Shown piece by piece: positions 1 to 6,535 of a stretch of DNA of 8,880 nucleotides. The stretch is from Candidatus Omnitrophota bacterium (GTDB lineage: Bacteria > Omnitrophota > Koll11 > Gygaellales > Profunditerraquicolaceae), in contig JAQTRA010000033.1 in NCBI GenBank assembly GCA_028712045.1, positions 1-8,880 on the forward strand, in the 5' to 3' direction. The position numbers and the translations under genes were made by a program. Position 1 is the first letter of the stretch; every line of letters begins with the position of its first letter. Under the pieces are notes generated by a model. The model was not told the DNA's origin. It did not search any database and saw only the letters and a program-made list of their open reading frames with translations.

Positions 1-143
1 CTTTTCAGGATCAAACTAAACAGTTATATTTTACAACTGAGAAACTTAAATTATTGATCAATAGATTAGGCCTTAAGGCTAAGGTAATCCGGGGGGATTT
101 TTCAGTTTATGCGAATCGGCTTAATTTACTAATCCAATTTTAA
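1..143 (+). CDS. C-terminal fragment of a probable SAM-dependent methyltransferase (5' end outside window)
   Basis: An open frame enters from the left edge (complete codons from base 3) and ends at TAA 141-143, giving 46 residues. The visible part contains LYFTTEKLKLLINRLGLKAK, followed by a beta-like VIRGDFSVY and a closing NRLNLLIQF. A 'F(T/S)xxxLxxLLxxxGF/L' helix followed by a short strand and a final hydrophobic strand is how many class I SAM methyltransferases of the Methyltransf_11/23 type end, and such enzymes are common in polysaccharide clusters. The catalytic and SAM-binding part is not in the window, so the family call rests on the tail pattern alone. The stop lies 17 bp before the next start, so it is probably co-transcribed with the aminotransferase. 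It could be another alpha/beta enzyme with a similar tail. Confidence 0.45.
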   Translation, partial: FQDQTKQLYFTTEKLKLLINRLGLKAKVIRGDFSVYANRLNLLIQF

Positions 144-148
144 AAAAT

Positions 149-154
149 AAGGAG
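149..154 (+). promoter_or_regulatory. Ribosome binding site fixing a TTG start
   Basis: AAGGAG lies six bases upstream of TTG at 161. The next in-frame ATG is codon 31, inside the conserved fold, so this Shine-Dalgarno site is the main reason for choosing the TTG start of the aminotransferase. Confidence 0.7.
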
Positions 155-160
155 CAAGCT

Positions 161-1318
161 TTGAAAGTAAAAAATGCCGGGTTTAAAAACAAAAATATAA
201 AACATTTATGTTCCGGAGGAGGCGCAGCAATTCCTCTATTTAAGGTCTTTATGCCTAAAAGCGTCATGAAGCCGCTTAAGGAAGTTCTTTTCAGCGGTTA
301 TATCGGAGAAGGGCCGCGGGTGGAAGAATTTGAACGTAAACTTGCGCCCTGGTTTGGCAGCGAAAATATCTTAACCTTAAATAACGGCACTTCGGCTATT
401 CAATTGGCGTTAAGGTTGGCCAATGTCGGTTATGGCGATGAAGTTATTTCCACGCCGATGACCTGCGTGGCCACTAATGAACCTATTCTAACTATCGGAG
501 CCAAGATTGTCTGGGCGGATATTGATCCGCATACCGGCAATATTGATCCAGAAGATGCCGCAAAAAAAATAACTAAAAAGACCAAAGCGATTATTGCGGT
601 CCATTGGGGAGGGTATCCCTGTGAATTAGAATCGCTTAATAATCTGGCAGCTGCCCAAGGCATCAAGCTGATCGAGGATGCCTGCCATGCTTTTGGAGCA
701 ACCTATCAGAATAAACCAATCGGCTCGCTATCTGATTTTACCTGTTTTTCTTTTCAGGCAATTAAGGAAATCACCACTATTGATGGCGGTGCTTTGGTAT
801 GTAAATCCCTGAAAGATTATAAACGGGGCAAACTGCTTAGGTGGTATGGCATTGACCGGACAACCAACCGTAAAGATTTTCGTTGTGAAGAAGATATCGC
901 CGAATCTGGTTACAAGTTCCATATGAATGATGTGGCGGCGGCAATTGGTATTGAACAGTTAAAATATGTCGGGGTTAATCTTAGAAAGAATCAGGTTAAT
1001 GCTACGCGGTATAACCAGGCGTTTTCAACTTTAACTAACATAGCGCCTTTAAACTACAAAAATGACAGAATGAGTAGTTATTGGCTTTATACTTTACGGG
1101 TTAAGAATCCGTCTGCTTTTATTGAGTGGATGAAAAAAGCCAGGATAGTTACCTCTCAGGTCCATGCCAGAAATGATTTACATTCTATATTCAAAGATTT
1201 CAGGGCGGATCTTCCGGGAGTTGATGAATTTATGTCCAGGCAAACAAGTATTCCCGTGGGCTGGTGGCTTACGCCTAAAGAAATATCATATATTATCGGT
1301 AGAATAACAAAATATTAA
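161..1318 (+). CDS. DegT/DnrJ/EryC1/StrS-family PLP-dependent sugar aminotransferase
   Basis: A 385-residue fold-type I aminotransferase that would transfer an amino group, usually from glutamate, to a keto group of a nucleotide sugar in the cytoplasm. After about 22 variable residues comes the family opening IPLFKVFMP, then YIGEGPRVEEFE (47-58). The PLP-phosphate loop NNGTSAIQLAL is at 74-84, and EDACHAFGA at 172-180 carries Asp173, expected to pair with the pyridine nitrogen. The Schiff-base lysine is Lys202 in SFQAIKEITTIDGG. YGIDR (229-233), FHMND (253-257) and a closing IPVGWWLT are further conserved blocks. All catalytic residues seem intact and the length is normal. The start is TTG with AAGGAG upstream. 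The sugar substrate (3-keto or 4-keto) cannot be told. The radical SAM gene follows after 30 bp. No dehydratase that would make the keto-sugar is in the window. Confidence 0.93.
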   Translation: MKVKNAGFKNKNIKHLCSGGGAAIPLFKVFMPKSVMKPLKEVLFSGYIGEGPRVEEFERKLAPWFGSENILTLNNGTSAIQLALRLANVGYGDEVISTPMTCVATNEPILTIGAKIVWADIDPHTGNIDPEDAAKKITKKTKAIIAVHWGGYPCELESLNNLAAAQGIKLIEDACHAFGATYQNKPIGSLSDFTCFSFQAIKEITTIDGGALVCKSLKDYKRGKLLRWYGIDRTTNRKDFRCEEDIAESGYKFHMNDVAAAIGIEQLKYVGVNLRKNQVNATRYNQAFSTLTNIAPLNYKNDRMSSYWLYTLRVKNPSAFIEWMKKARIVTSQVHARNDLHSIFKDFRADLPGVDEFMSRQTSIPVGWWLTPKEISYIIGRITKY

Positions 1319-1348
1319 CTTTGTTTCAGGGCGGGGAGATAGAGCGAA

Positions 1349-2740
1349 ATGAAAGTTGCTTTGGTTGCTTTCGGTAATGAAGAAAGTTATGGGCTGCTTG
1401 TGGCGGGGGGTGAATTGTTGCGCCATAATCAGGAGATCAAGTTTTTTGACGCTGAAGAAGACAATGTTATTAGCCAGGTTTGTCTTTGGGAACCGGATTT
1501 CATATTTTTTTCCCCTATGACTACATTTTTCCCCAAGGCTTTGCAGATCAGCCGGGAAATAAAAAGCAACCTTCCCAAAGCTGTATCGGTTTTTGGCGGG
1601 CATCATGCGATTTCTTCTCCGGAGATATCCGGGATAGCCGGGGTGGATATCGTGGTTGTCGGGCCGGTGAAAGGTTCAATTGAAAAAATCCTAAAAAAAG
1701 AGCGGGGTACAATACGTACTGTATTATCCACTCCTGATGATCTGGCTATGCCGGCCAGGAATGAATATTACCGGGATATCCCGAGAATGGCCAGCCGTTA
1801 CCGGAAAATTATGTTATCTATGCTTGGTTGCCCCTGGAATTGTTCTTACTGCAGTTCATCTTCGGGTAATATGAGTAATATTTTTGGATTAGCTGCGCAT
1901 AAACGATATTATCTTTCCCGCCGGCCGTTTTCGGCAATCATCGCCGAAGCCAAAGAGCTGCTTAAGCATAAAACAGTGGAAATCGAATGGGTTGACGATG
2001 ATATTTTTTCCGGAGCAGATATTGAGTCTTGGATTCCGGAGTTTGTCAGTATCTGGGAAAAAGAAATCGGCCTTCCGATGTATGTTTCGACAACCTCTTA
2101 TAATGCTTTGCGAATGTCCGATAATGCGCTGGCTAGCTTACGCCGGATAGTTAATTGTGTCGGATTAGGAATACAGGCTATCCGCCCGGAATCTCTTAAA
2201 CTGTTTAACCGCTCTTGGGATAATGAGGCAAAAATGAAAGCAGCTTATGCTAGGTTGAGCTCGCAGGGTTATGCTGTTAACCTGCAATGTATTGTCGGCT
2301 TACCAGTGGAGGATCCGGTGGAGGACGCTCTGGAAACTATTCAAGGGCTGCAGCGCATCGGTCCAGGAAGTATCTGCTCATGTTACCCTTTAATGATTTA
2401 CCCCGGGACAGCCATGGAGAAATTATGCGCCGAAAAAGGATTTTTAAAGAATGCCGCCTGTAACCAAGATACAAATAGCGGGAATCCCGGCCTGGCTTTC
2501 CCCGCCAAGACAACGAAACAATTAAGGAATATCTGTAAGCTGGCGACATTATTTGTTAAATACAATATTAGTGAAAAATGGATGCGCGCATTAATTGATA
2601 TTGATTTAGACGATGAAACGTCCAAAGCTTTAGCTACGGTGAGATATTTTGAATGTGTTAATGACCGCCTGAAAGGAAAAGATAAGCAAGAAGAGGCGAT
2701 ATTTACGGAAATCATGCGCAGCACAAAAATAAGGTATTAA
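1349..2740 (+). CDS. Cobalamin-binding-domain radical SAM protein (class B-like), substrate unknown
   Basis: A 463-residue protein with two recognisable parts. Residues 1-125 look like a B12-binding Rossmann domain: GLLVAGGELL near 15-24, FFSPMTT (53-59) and FGGHHAISSPE (82-92), which matches the usual GGxHxxxxPE block. The cobalt-ligating DxHxxG signature is not visible, as in many 'His-off' members of this group. Residues 155-370 form the radical SAM core: the 4Fe-4S motif CPWNCSYC has Cys161, Cys165 and Cys168, followed by VDDDIF (215-220), GLGIQAIRPESLKLFNR (272-288) and IVGLPVEDP (315-323). Family members include BchE and cobalamin-dependent methylases such as GenK, which methylates an unactivated sugar carbon. 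Here the enzyme lies between a sugar aminotransferase and a flavoprotein, so a sugar or lipid-carrier modification is likely, but the reaction is unknown. The ATG start has GGGGAG at 1333-1338, ten bases upstream. The C-terminal 90 residues are not recognised. Confidence 0.9.
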   Translation: MKVALVAFGNEESYGLLVAGGELLRHNQEIKFFDAEEDNVISQVCLWEPDFIFFSPMTTFFPKALQISREIKSNLPKAVSVFGGHHAISSPEISGIAGVDIVVVGPVKGSIEKILKKERGTIRTVLSTPDDLAMPARNEYYRDIPRMASRYRKIMLSMLGCPWNCSYCSSSSGNMSNIFGLAAHKRYYLSRRPFSAIIAEAKELLKHKTVEIEWVDDDIFSGADIESWIPEFVSIWEKEIGLPMYVSTTSYNALRMSDNALASLRRIVNCVGLGIQAIRPESLKLFNRSWDNEAKMKAAYARLSSQGYAVNLQCIVGLPVEDPVEDALETIQGLQRIGPGSICSCYPLMIYPGTAMEKLCAEKGFLKNAACNQDTNSGNPGLAFPAKTTKQLRNICKLATLFVKYNISEKWMRALIDIDLDDETSKALATVRYFECVNDRLKGKDKQEEAIFTEIMRSTKIRY

Positions 2741-2744
2741 TTTT

Positions 2745-4106
2745 ATGTCAAAACATTTAATTATTCTGGGTGCGGGAATTTCCGGGCTAAGCGCAGCCTG
2801 GCGGGCCAGTGAGAATAGTATTAAAGTAGATGTTTTTGAATCTGGCTTTTCTGTGGGCGGCTTAGCCGGAACCATGCGCCAGGGCCAATACTCTTTGGAT
2901 GTCGGCCCGCATTCTTTTTTTTCTGATGACCAGGAGATCGTTAATCTGGTTTGCAATTTGTTTGAAAATAAACTGCAACCTACCCCCCGAAAGGTTAAAT
3001 TTTATTACCGGGGCAAGTATATGGATTATCCATTAACTGCCCACGGCGTGCTTTTCCAAATGGGCCCCTTAGCCAGTATTCAGGCAGTGGGCAGTTTTTT
3101 AAAAGGTAAAATCTTTCCGAAAAGGCGTAATTTTATTGCCGGAGAAGATGAAACTGTTGAGGATTGGGCAATTACAAACTTTGGGGGGTATCTTTACCGG
3201 ACTTTTTTTAAGCCCTATACTGAGCAATTTTGGAAAGTGCCTTGCTCAGAACTATCTTCAAGATCTATCCCAACGCATACCCGGATGAGTTTTATAAATA
3301 CTCTGAAGTTGTTGCTGCATCAAAAAGCCAATAAACAAGGCAAGTCTTTGATTGAGCGCGAGATGCGGCCTACTTATTATCCGGATACGGGTTTTGTCGG
3401 GATTGCTGAAAAAATAGCTAAACTTATTGAAAAAAATCATGGCCAGGTCCATCTGGGGAGCGAGGTTACTCAGGTTACCCAGCTTCCTAATGGAAAGATG
3501 CGTATTGCTTATAAATGTAATGGCAAGAAAGAGGAGATGGAGGCTGATCAGGTTATTTCAACTATACCGTTGTCTCTGCTAGCTAAAATGTTTGCTCCTG
3601 CTTTTGCGCCGAAAATATTAGCCTCAGCTAATAAGCTGGAGTACAGATCGTTAGTGGTGCTGGGAATGCTCACGCAAAAACAGAATATTCTTAACTGTGG
3701 ATATGCCTATCTTTTAAACCGGCCATTCAATCGTATCTTTGAGATGAATGAATTTAGCCTAAAGACCAGCCTGCCCGGAGAAAATATTATTGCGGTAGAG
3801 ATACCTTGTTTGTCAGACAGTGCTATTTGGAAAGCAACTAAAGATGAGTTGTTTAATATGTGTATCGCTAGCTTAGCTGAAGATGGTTTTATCGGCCCGG
3901 GTGATATAAAAAAGTTATTTTTAGTTAAAGCACAGTATGCTTATCCTATTTATCGCAAAGATTACGCGGTTCATCTGGCTCAGGTTAGGGATTATCTAAA
4001 GAAATATAGTTCTCTGGCTACCCTGGGTAGATGCGGTGAATTTATGTATATGGACATAGACGAATGTATGAAAAGAGCGTTTAGCCTAATTGATAACTTA
4101 GGCTAA
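2745..4106 (+). CDS. FAD-dependent oxidoreductase, protoporphyrinogen-oxidase/UDP-galactopyranose-mutase-like
   Basis: A 453-residue soluble flavoprotein. The N-terminal FAD-binding motif is GAGISGLSAAW (9-19), with Glu32 (VFES) at the end of strand 2 as the expected ribose contact. It is followed by GGLAGT (38-43) and LDVGPHSFF (51-59). FGGYLYRTFFKPYTEQFW (146-163) and YPDTGFVGIAEKIAK (212-226) are typical of the group. A second dinucleotide-binding strand VISTIPL (270-276) and the C-terminal LGRCGEFMYMDIDECM (427-442), which would close over the flavin, complete the fold. Its length is nearer protoporphyrinogen oxidase/amine oxidase (about 450-470) than classical UDP-galactopyranose mutase (about 370-390). 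Relatives in glycan clusters are usually labelled as one of these without proof. No heme genes are nearby, so heme synthesis is unlikely; a redox or isomerisation step on a sugar is inferred. It starts 4 bp after the previous stop, with a weak AAGG at 2731-2734. Confidence 0.85.
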   Translation: MSKHLIILGAGISGLSAAWRASENSIKVDVFESGFSVGGLAGTMRQGQYSLDVGPHSFFSDDQEIVNLVCNLFENKLQPTPRKVKFYYRGKYMDYPLTAHGVLFQMGPLASIQAVGSFLKGKIFPKRRNFIAGEDETVEDWAITNFGGYLYRTFFKPYTEQFWKVPCSELSSRSIPTHTRMSFINTLKLLLHQKANKQGKSLIEREMRPTYYPDTGFVGIAEKIAKLIEKNHGQVHLGSEVTQVTQLPNGKMRIAYKCNGKKEEMEADQVISTIPLSLLAKMFAPAFAPKILASANKLEYRSLVVLGMLTQKQNILNCGYAYLLNRPFNRIFEMNEFSLKTSLPGENIIAVEIPCLSDSAIWKATKDELFNMCIASLAEDGFIGPGDIKKLFLVKAQYAYPIYRKDYAVHLAQVRDYLKKYSSLATLGRCGEFMYMDIDECMKRAFSLIDNLG

Positions 4107-4107
4107 A
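4080..4107 (+). repeat. Perfect 10-bp inverted repeat (stem-loop) over the stop codon of the flavoprotein gene
   Basis: TTTAGCCTAA at 4080-4089 pairs exactly with TTAGGCTAAA at 4098-4107, leaving an 8-base loop. The right arm includes the TAA stop at 4104-4106. No run of T follows directly on either strand, so it does not read as a standard intrinsic terminator. It could pause or attenuate transcription, or stabilise mRNA 3' ends at the widest gene gap in the window. A chance origin within AT-rich coding sequence is possible. Confidence 0.55.
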
Positions 4108-4149
4108 ATTGACGTAGTTTTGGACAGCCGGTAACGAGTATTTAGAACA

Positions 4150-5370
4150 ATGAAAATAATTAAATTATTAATTGCCGATACGGCTGGGTTATATCCTCCT
4201 TATTCCGGCGGCCCGAAAAGAATCTGGAACTTATATTCTAATTTAGGAGAGGGGTTTGATGTAACTTATATTGGCGTAGATTGTGGTTTAAGTAAGAAAT
4301 ATACCAATAGGAAAATTAAGGATAATTTCAGGGAAATTATCCGGCCGATTACCAAGCTGTATTATTTATTTAGGTATTTTGAGCTAAAAATAATCAGAAA
4401 TACAGTTTTTGATATTTTTATTCATACGGGTATGATTTTTGATCAAGGTTTTAAGCGGGAGCTCAATCAATGCCCGGCGGATATATTAATCGCTGCTCAT
4501 CCCTGGATCTGTCCGTGTTTTAAGGTTAAAAAGGGCCAGGTATTTATTTACGATGCGCACAATTGCGAGCATGCTCTAATCAGAGAAATATTAAAAGGCA
4601 AATGGTATAAGGGTTGGGTATCTTTTTTTGTAAAATTAATTGAGGGATCTGCCTGTAGAAAGGCTTCAATCATAATAGTCAGTTCCGAAGAAGATAAAAA
4701 ATTATTTGTTAGGCTGTACAGAATAGCCGAAGAAAAAATATTCATTATACCCAATGGCACTTGTATAGAAGCCGTGCCGGTTTATGAAAAAAGAAAAGAG
4801 GCCAGGTTAAAGCTCAATCTAAGCGAAGCTAAGCCGGTATTGCTTTTTATCGGCACGCACTATGGGCCTAATATCGAAGCTGCTAAATTTATTGTTGATG
4901 AGCTTGCACCTCAACTACCAGAATCAGATATTGTTTTGCTAGGATCAGTTAGTGAATATTTTAAAAATAATAATCTACCTAAGAATATAAGATTAGTTGG
5001 CAGGGTTAGCGATGCTGAATTATACGATTGGCTTGCGGCTGTGGATATAGGCATAAATCCGATGTTTAGCGGCTCTGGCGTAAACATAAAGATGCTTGAT
5101 TATTTTTCCTCTGGCTTGCCGGTTGTGGCTACCTGGGTAGGAGCCAGGGGAATTAATGATGAAGATTCCAGATATTTTATTGCCTGCAGGAGTGATGAGT
5201 TTGTAGGTAAGGCAAAGCTACTTTTAAATAACAATGATTTACGCAGGGATTTAGGAAAAAACGCCAGAAAGTTAGCCGAGGAAGTTTATGACTGGAAGAA
5301 GATTTCCAAAAAATTAAGCTATAGGTTAAGTAATATGATGAAACCAAACGAAGCTATAAACCATGGATAA
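4150..5370 (+). CDS. Family 4 glycosyltransferase (GT-B fold)
   Basis: A 406-residue predicted cytoplasmic glycosyltransferase adding a sugar from a nucleotide donor to the growing repeat unit. The N-terminal acceptor domain begins with a strand and YPPYSGGPKRIWNL (15-28), a Gly-rich loop typical of GT4, and continues with YDAHNCEHALI (134-144) and IIVSSEED (175-182). The donor domain shows IIPNGT (199-204), LLFIGTHYGPNIEAAKF (231-247) and LVGRVSD (282-288). The nucleotide-sugar block GSGVNIKMLDYFSSGLPVVA (308-327) has Asp317 where many GT4 enzymes have the second Glu of the EX7E motif, a substitution I believe recurs in this subgroup. There is no membrane segment. The gene lies 43 bp after the flavoprotein stop, with no clear Shine-Dalgarno sequence. 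The start is the only ATG after an in-frame TAA at 4132 and fits the family opening. Donor and acceptor cannot be told. Confidence 0.9.
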   Translation: MKIIKLLIADTAGLYPPYSGGPKRIWNLYSNLGEGFDVTYIGVDCGLSKKYTNRKIKDNFREIIRPITKLYYLFRYFELKIIRNTVFDIFIHTGMIFDQGFKRELNQCPADILIAAHPWICPCFKVKKGQVFIYDAHNCEHALIREILKGKWYKGWVSFFVKLIEGSACRKASIIIVSSEEDKKLFVRLYRIAEEKIFIIPNGTCIEAVPVYEKRKEARLKLNLSEAKPVLLFIGTHYGPNIEAAKFIVDELAPQLPESDIVLLGSVSEYFKNNNLPKNIRLVGRVSDAELYDWLAAVDIGINPMFSGSGVNIKMLDYFSSGLPVVATWVGARGINDEDSRYFIACRSDEFVGKAKLLLNNNDLRRDLGKNARKLAEEVYDWKKISKKLSYRLSNMMKPNEAINHG

Positions 5371-6535
5371 GCCCAGTATTCTCTATATAACTTTATATTT
5401 GCCTTTGCAAAACTCCCATGGTGGAGGCAATAGGATGTTTGAGCAGCTAAAGTGTTTATCTGATAAATATAATATTTCTTTAATCTCTTTTTTAAGGGAT
5501 TGGGAAGAGTCGGGGGTGGAGCGGTTAAAACCGTATTGCCGCCAAATCAATACTGTAAATATTAAGGAAAGCAGGTCTAAGAGTTACTCTTTTGCCAAGC
5601 CGGGTTTCTTAAAAAATTATTATTCAACTGAGATGGCTGCCTTAATTAATAAGAAAATAAGCGCTGATGGTTTTGATATAGTGCAGTTTGAATACCTGCC
5701 TATGGCTCAGTATAACGATGGTTTAAAGATGAAAGCGAAAAGCGTCCTGGTGGAACATCAGCTGGGGTTTTTATGTTTAAAAAAAGAAGCAGAAGCAGAA
5801 AGTAACTTTTTAAAAAAAGCCGAGCTTTTGTTCAGGTATAACCGCCTTAAGGCTTATGAAATTAAAGCATTCAAAAATTTTGATCAAGTAGTTTTTATCA
5901 GCCGCTACGAATCAATCCGGGCGCATTTGCCGCAGGCGTTTGTTTCGCCCATGGGTGTGGATACAGAATATTTTAAACCGCAGAAAGTTAGTGATGAAGA
6001 TATTGATCTGGTATTTACGGGAAATTTTGATAATTTTCAAAATGAAGATGCGATGATTTATTTCTCAAAATATATTTGGCCTTTAATAAAAGTAAAAAGG
6101 CCGCTGGCCAATATCAAAATTATCGGCGTGCATTCAAAAGAGCGGCTGGGATTTTTAAAAAATAAAGAGGGGATTGAAGTACTTGGCTGCCTGGAAGATA
6201 TCCGGATGTACCTGAACCGGGCAAAAGTTTTTATCCTACCGGCAAGAATCGGCGGAGGGATGAGGGGGAAATTACTGGAAGCATTATCAATGGGTAAGCC
6301 GGTTGTTTCTACGGCTATAGGCGCGGAAGGCTATGCCGGAGATATATTAAAAGCAATTAAAATTGCTGATAGAGCGCAAGATTTTGCGGATAAAACTTTG
6401 GAAATTTTAGAAGATAAAAACAGGCGCCAGAATTTAGGGATAATCGGCCGCATAGAGGCAGAAAAAACATATAAATGGGAACATATTTTTTCAAATATGG
6501 ACACGTTCTATGAAAGCATACTTCGCCATGATTAG
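5363..6535 (+). CDS. Family 4 glycosyltransferase (GT-B fold)
   Basis: A 390-residue GT-B enzyme, distinct in sequence from the preceding GT4. The acceptor domain opens with ILYITLYLP and a Gly-rich HGGGNRMFEQL (19-29). FDIVQFEYLPMAQY (104-117), VEHQLGF (130-136) and VVFISRYE (176-183) mark later strands of this half. The donor domain begins near SPMGVDTEYFKP (195-206) and FTGNFDNFQNEDA (218-230), and carries GGGMRGKLLEALSMGKPVVS (297-316), with Glu306 in the canonical nucleotide-sugar-binding position. IGAEG (319-323) completes the motif. The ATG overlaps the end of the previous gene by 8 bp (ATGGATAA), pointing to translational coupling; there is no convincing Shine-Dalgarno sequence of its own. 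The role is inferred to be one sugar addition in repeat-unit assembly. Donor, acceptor and linkage are unknown. Confidence 0.91.
   Translation: MDKPSILYITLYLPLQNSHGGGNRMFEQLKCLSDKYNISLISFLRDWEESGVERLKPYCRQINTVNIKESRSKSYSFAKPGFLKNYYSTEMAALINKKISADGFDIVQFEYLPMAQYNDGLKMKAKSVLVEHQLGFLCLKKEAEAESNFLKKAELLFRYNRLKAYEIKAFKNFDQVVFISRYESIRAHLPQAFVSPMGVDTEYFKPQKVSDEDIDLVFTGNFDNFQNEDAMIYFSKYIWPLIKVKRPLANIKIIGVHSKERLGFLKNKEGIEVLGCLEDIRMYLNRAKVFILPARIGGGMRGKLLEALSMGKPVVSTAIGAEGYAGDILKAIKIADRAQDFADKTLEILEDKNRRQNLGIIGRIEAEKTYKWEHIFSNMDTFYESILRHD

Noticed and set aside
70..79. Palindrome GCCTTAAGGC, seen again at 5844-5853
   Set aside because: Both copies lie within coding sequence, the flanks differ, and CTTAAG-type codon pairs are frequent in this DNA, so a regulatory repeat is not supported.
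430..922. Minus-strand open frames of 64-78 codons inside the aminotransferase gene
   Set aside because: They lie wholly opposite a strongly conserved gene, show no family motif and no ribosome binding site; they are shadow frames. The same applies to the other minus-strand frames across the window.
1286..1606. A 106-codon minus-strand frame across the aminotransferase/radical SAM junction
   Set aside because: It is antisense to two well-supported genes, has no recognisable domain and an unusual composition.
3753..3763. TTTAGCCTAAA, matching the left arm of the inverted repeat at 4080
   Set aside because: An 11-base match inside coding sequence in AT-rich DNA, with no partner or spacing pattern; likely chance.
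4109..4144. Possible sigma-70 promoter (TTGACG with a downstream -10)
   Set aside because: At 16-18 bp spacing the -10 candidates (around TAACGA) match the consensus poorly, and TATTTA at 4139 is too far away; not annotated as a promoter.
6510..6530. Earlier ATG at 6510 for the GT2 gene
   Set aside because: It would add MKAYFA before the usual family opening and extend the overlap to 26 bp; ATG 6528 gives the same 8-bp overlap as the preceding junction. It cannot be fully excluded.
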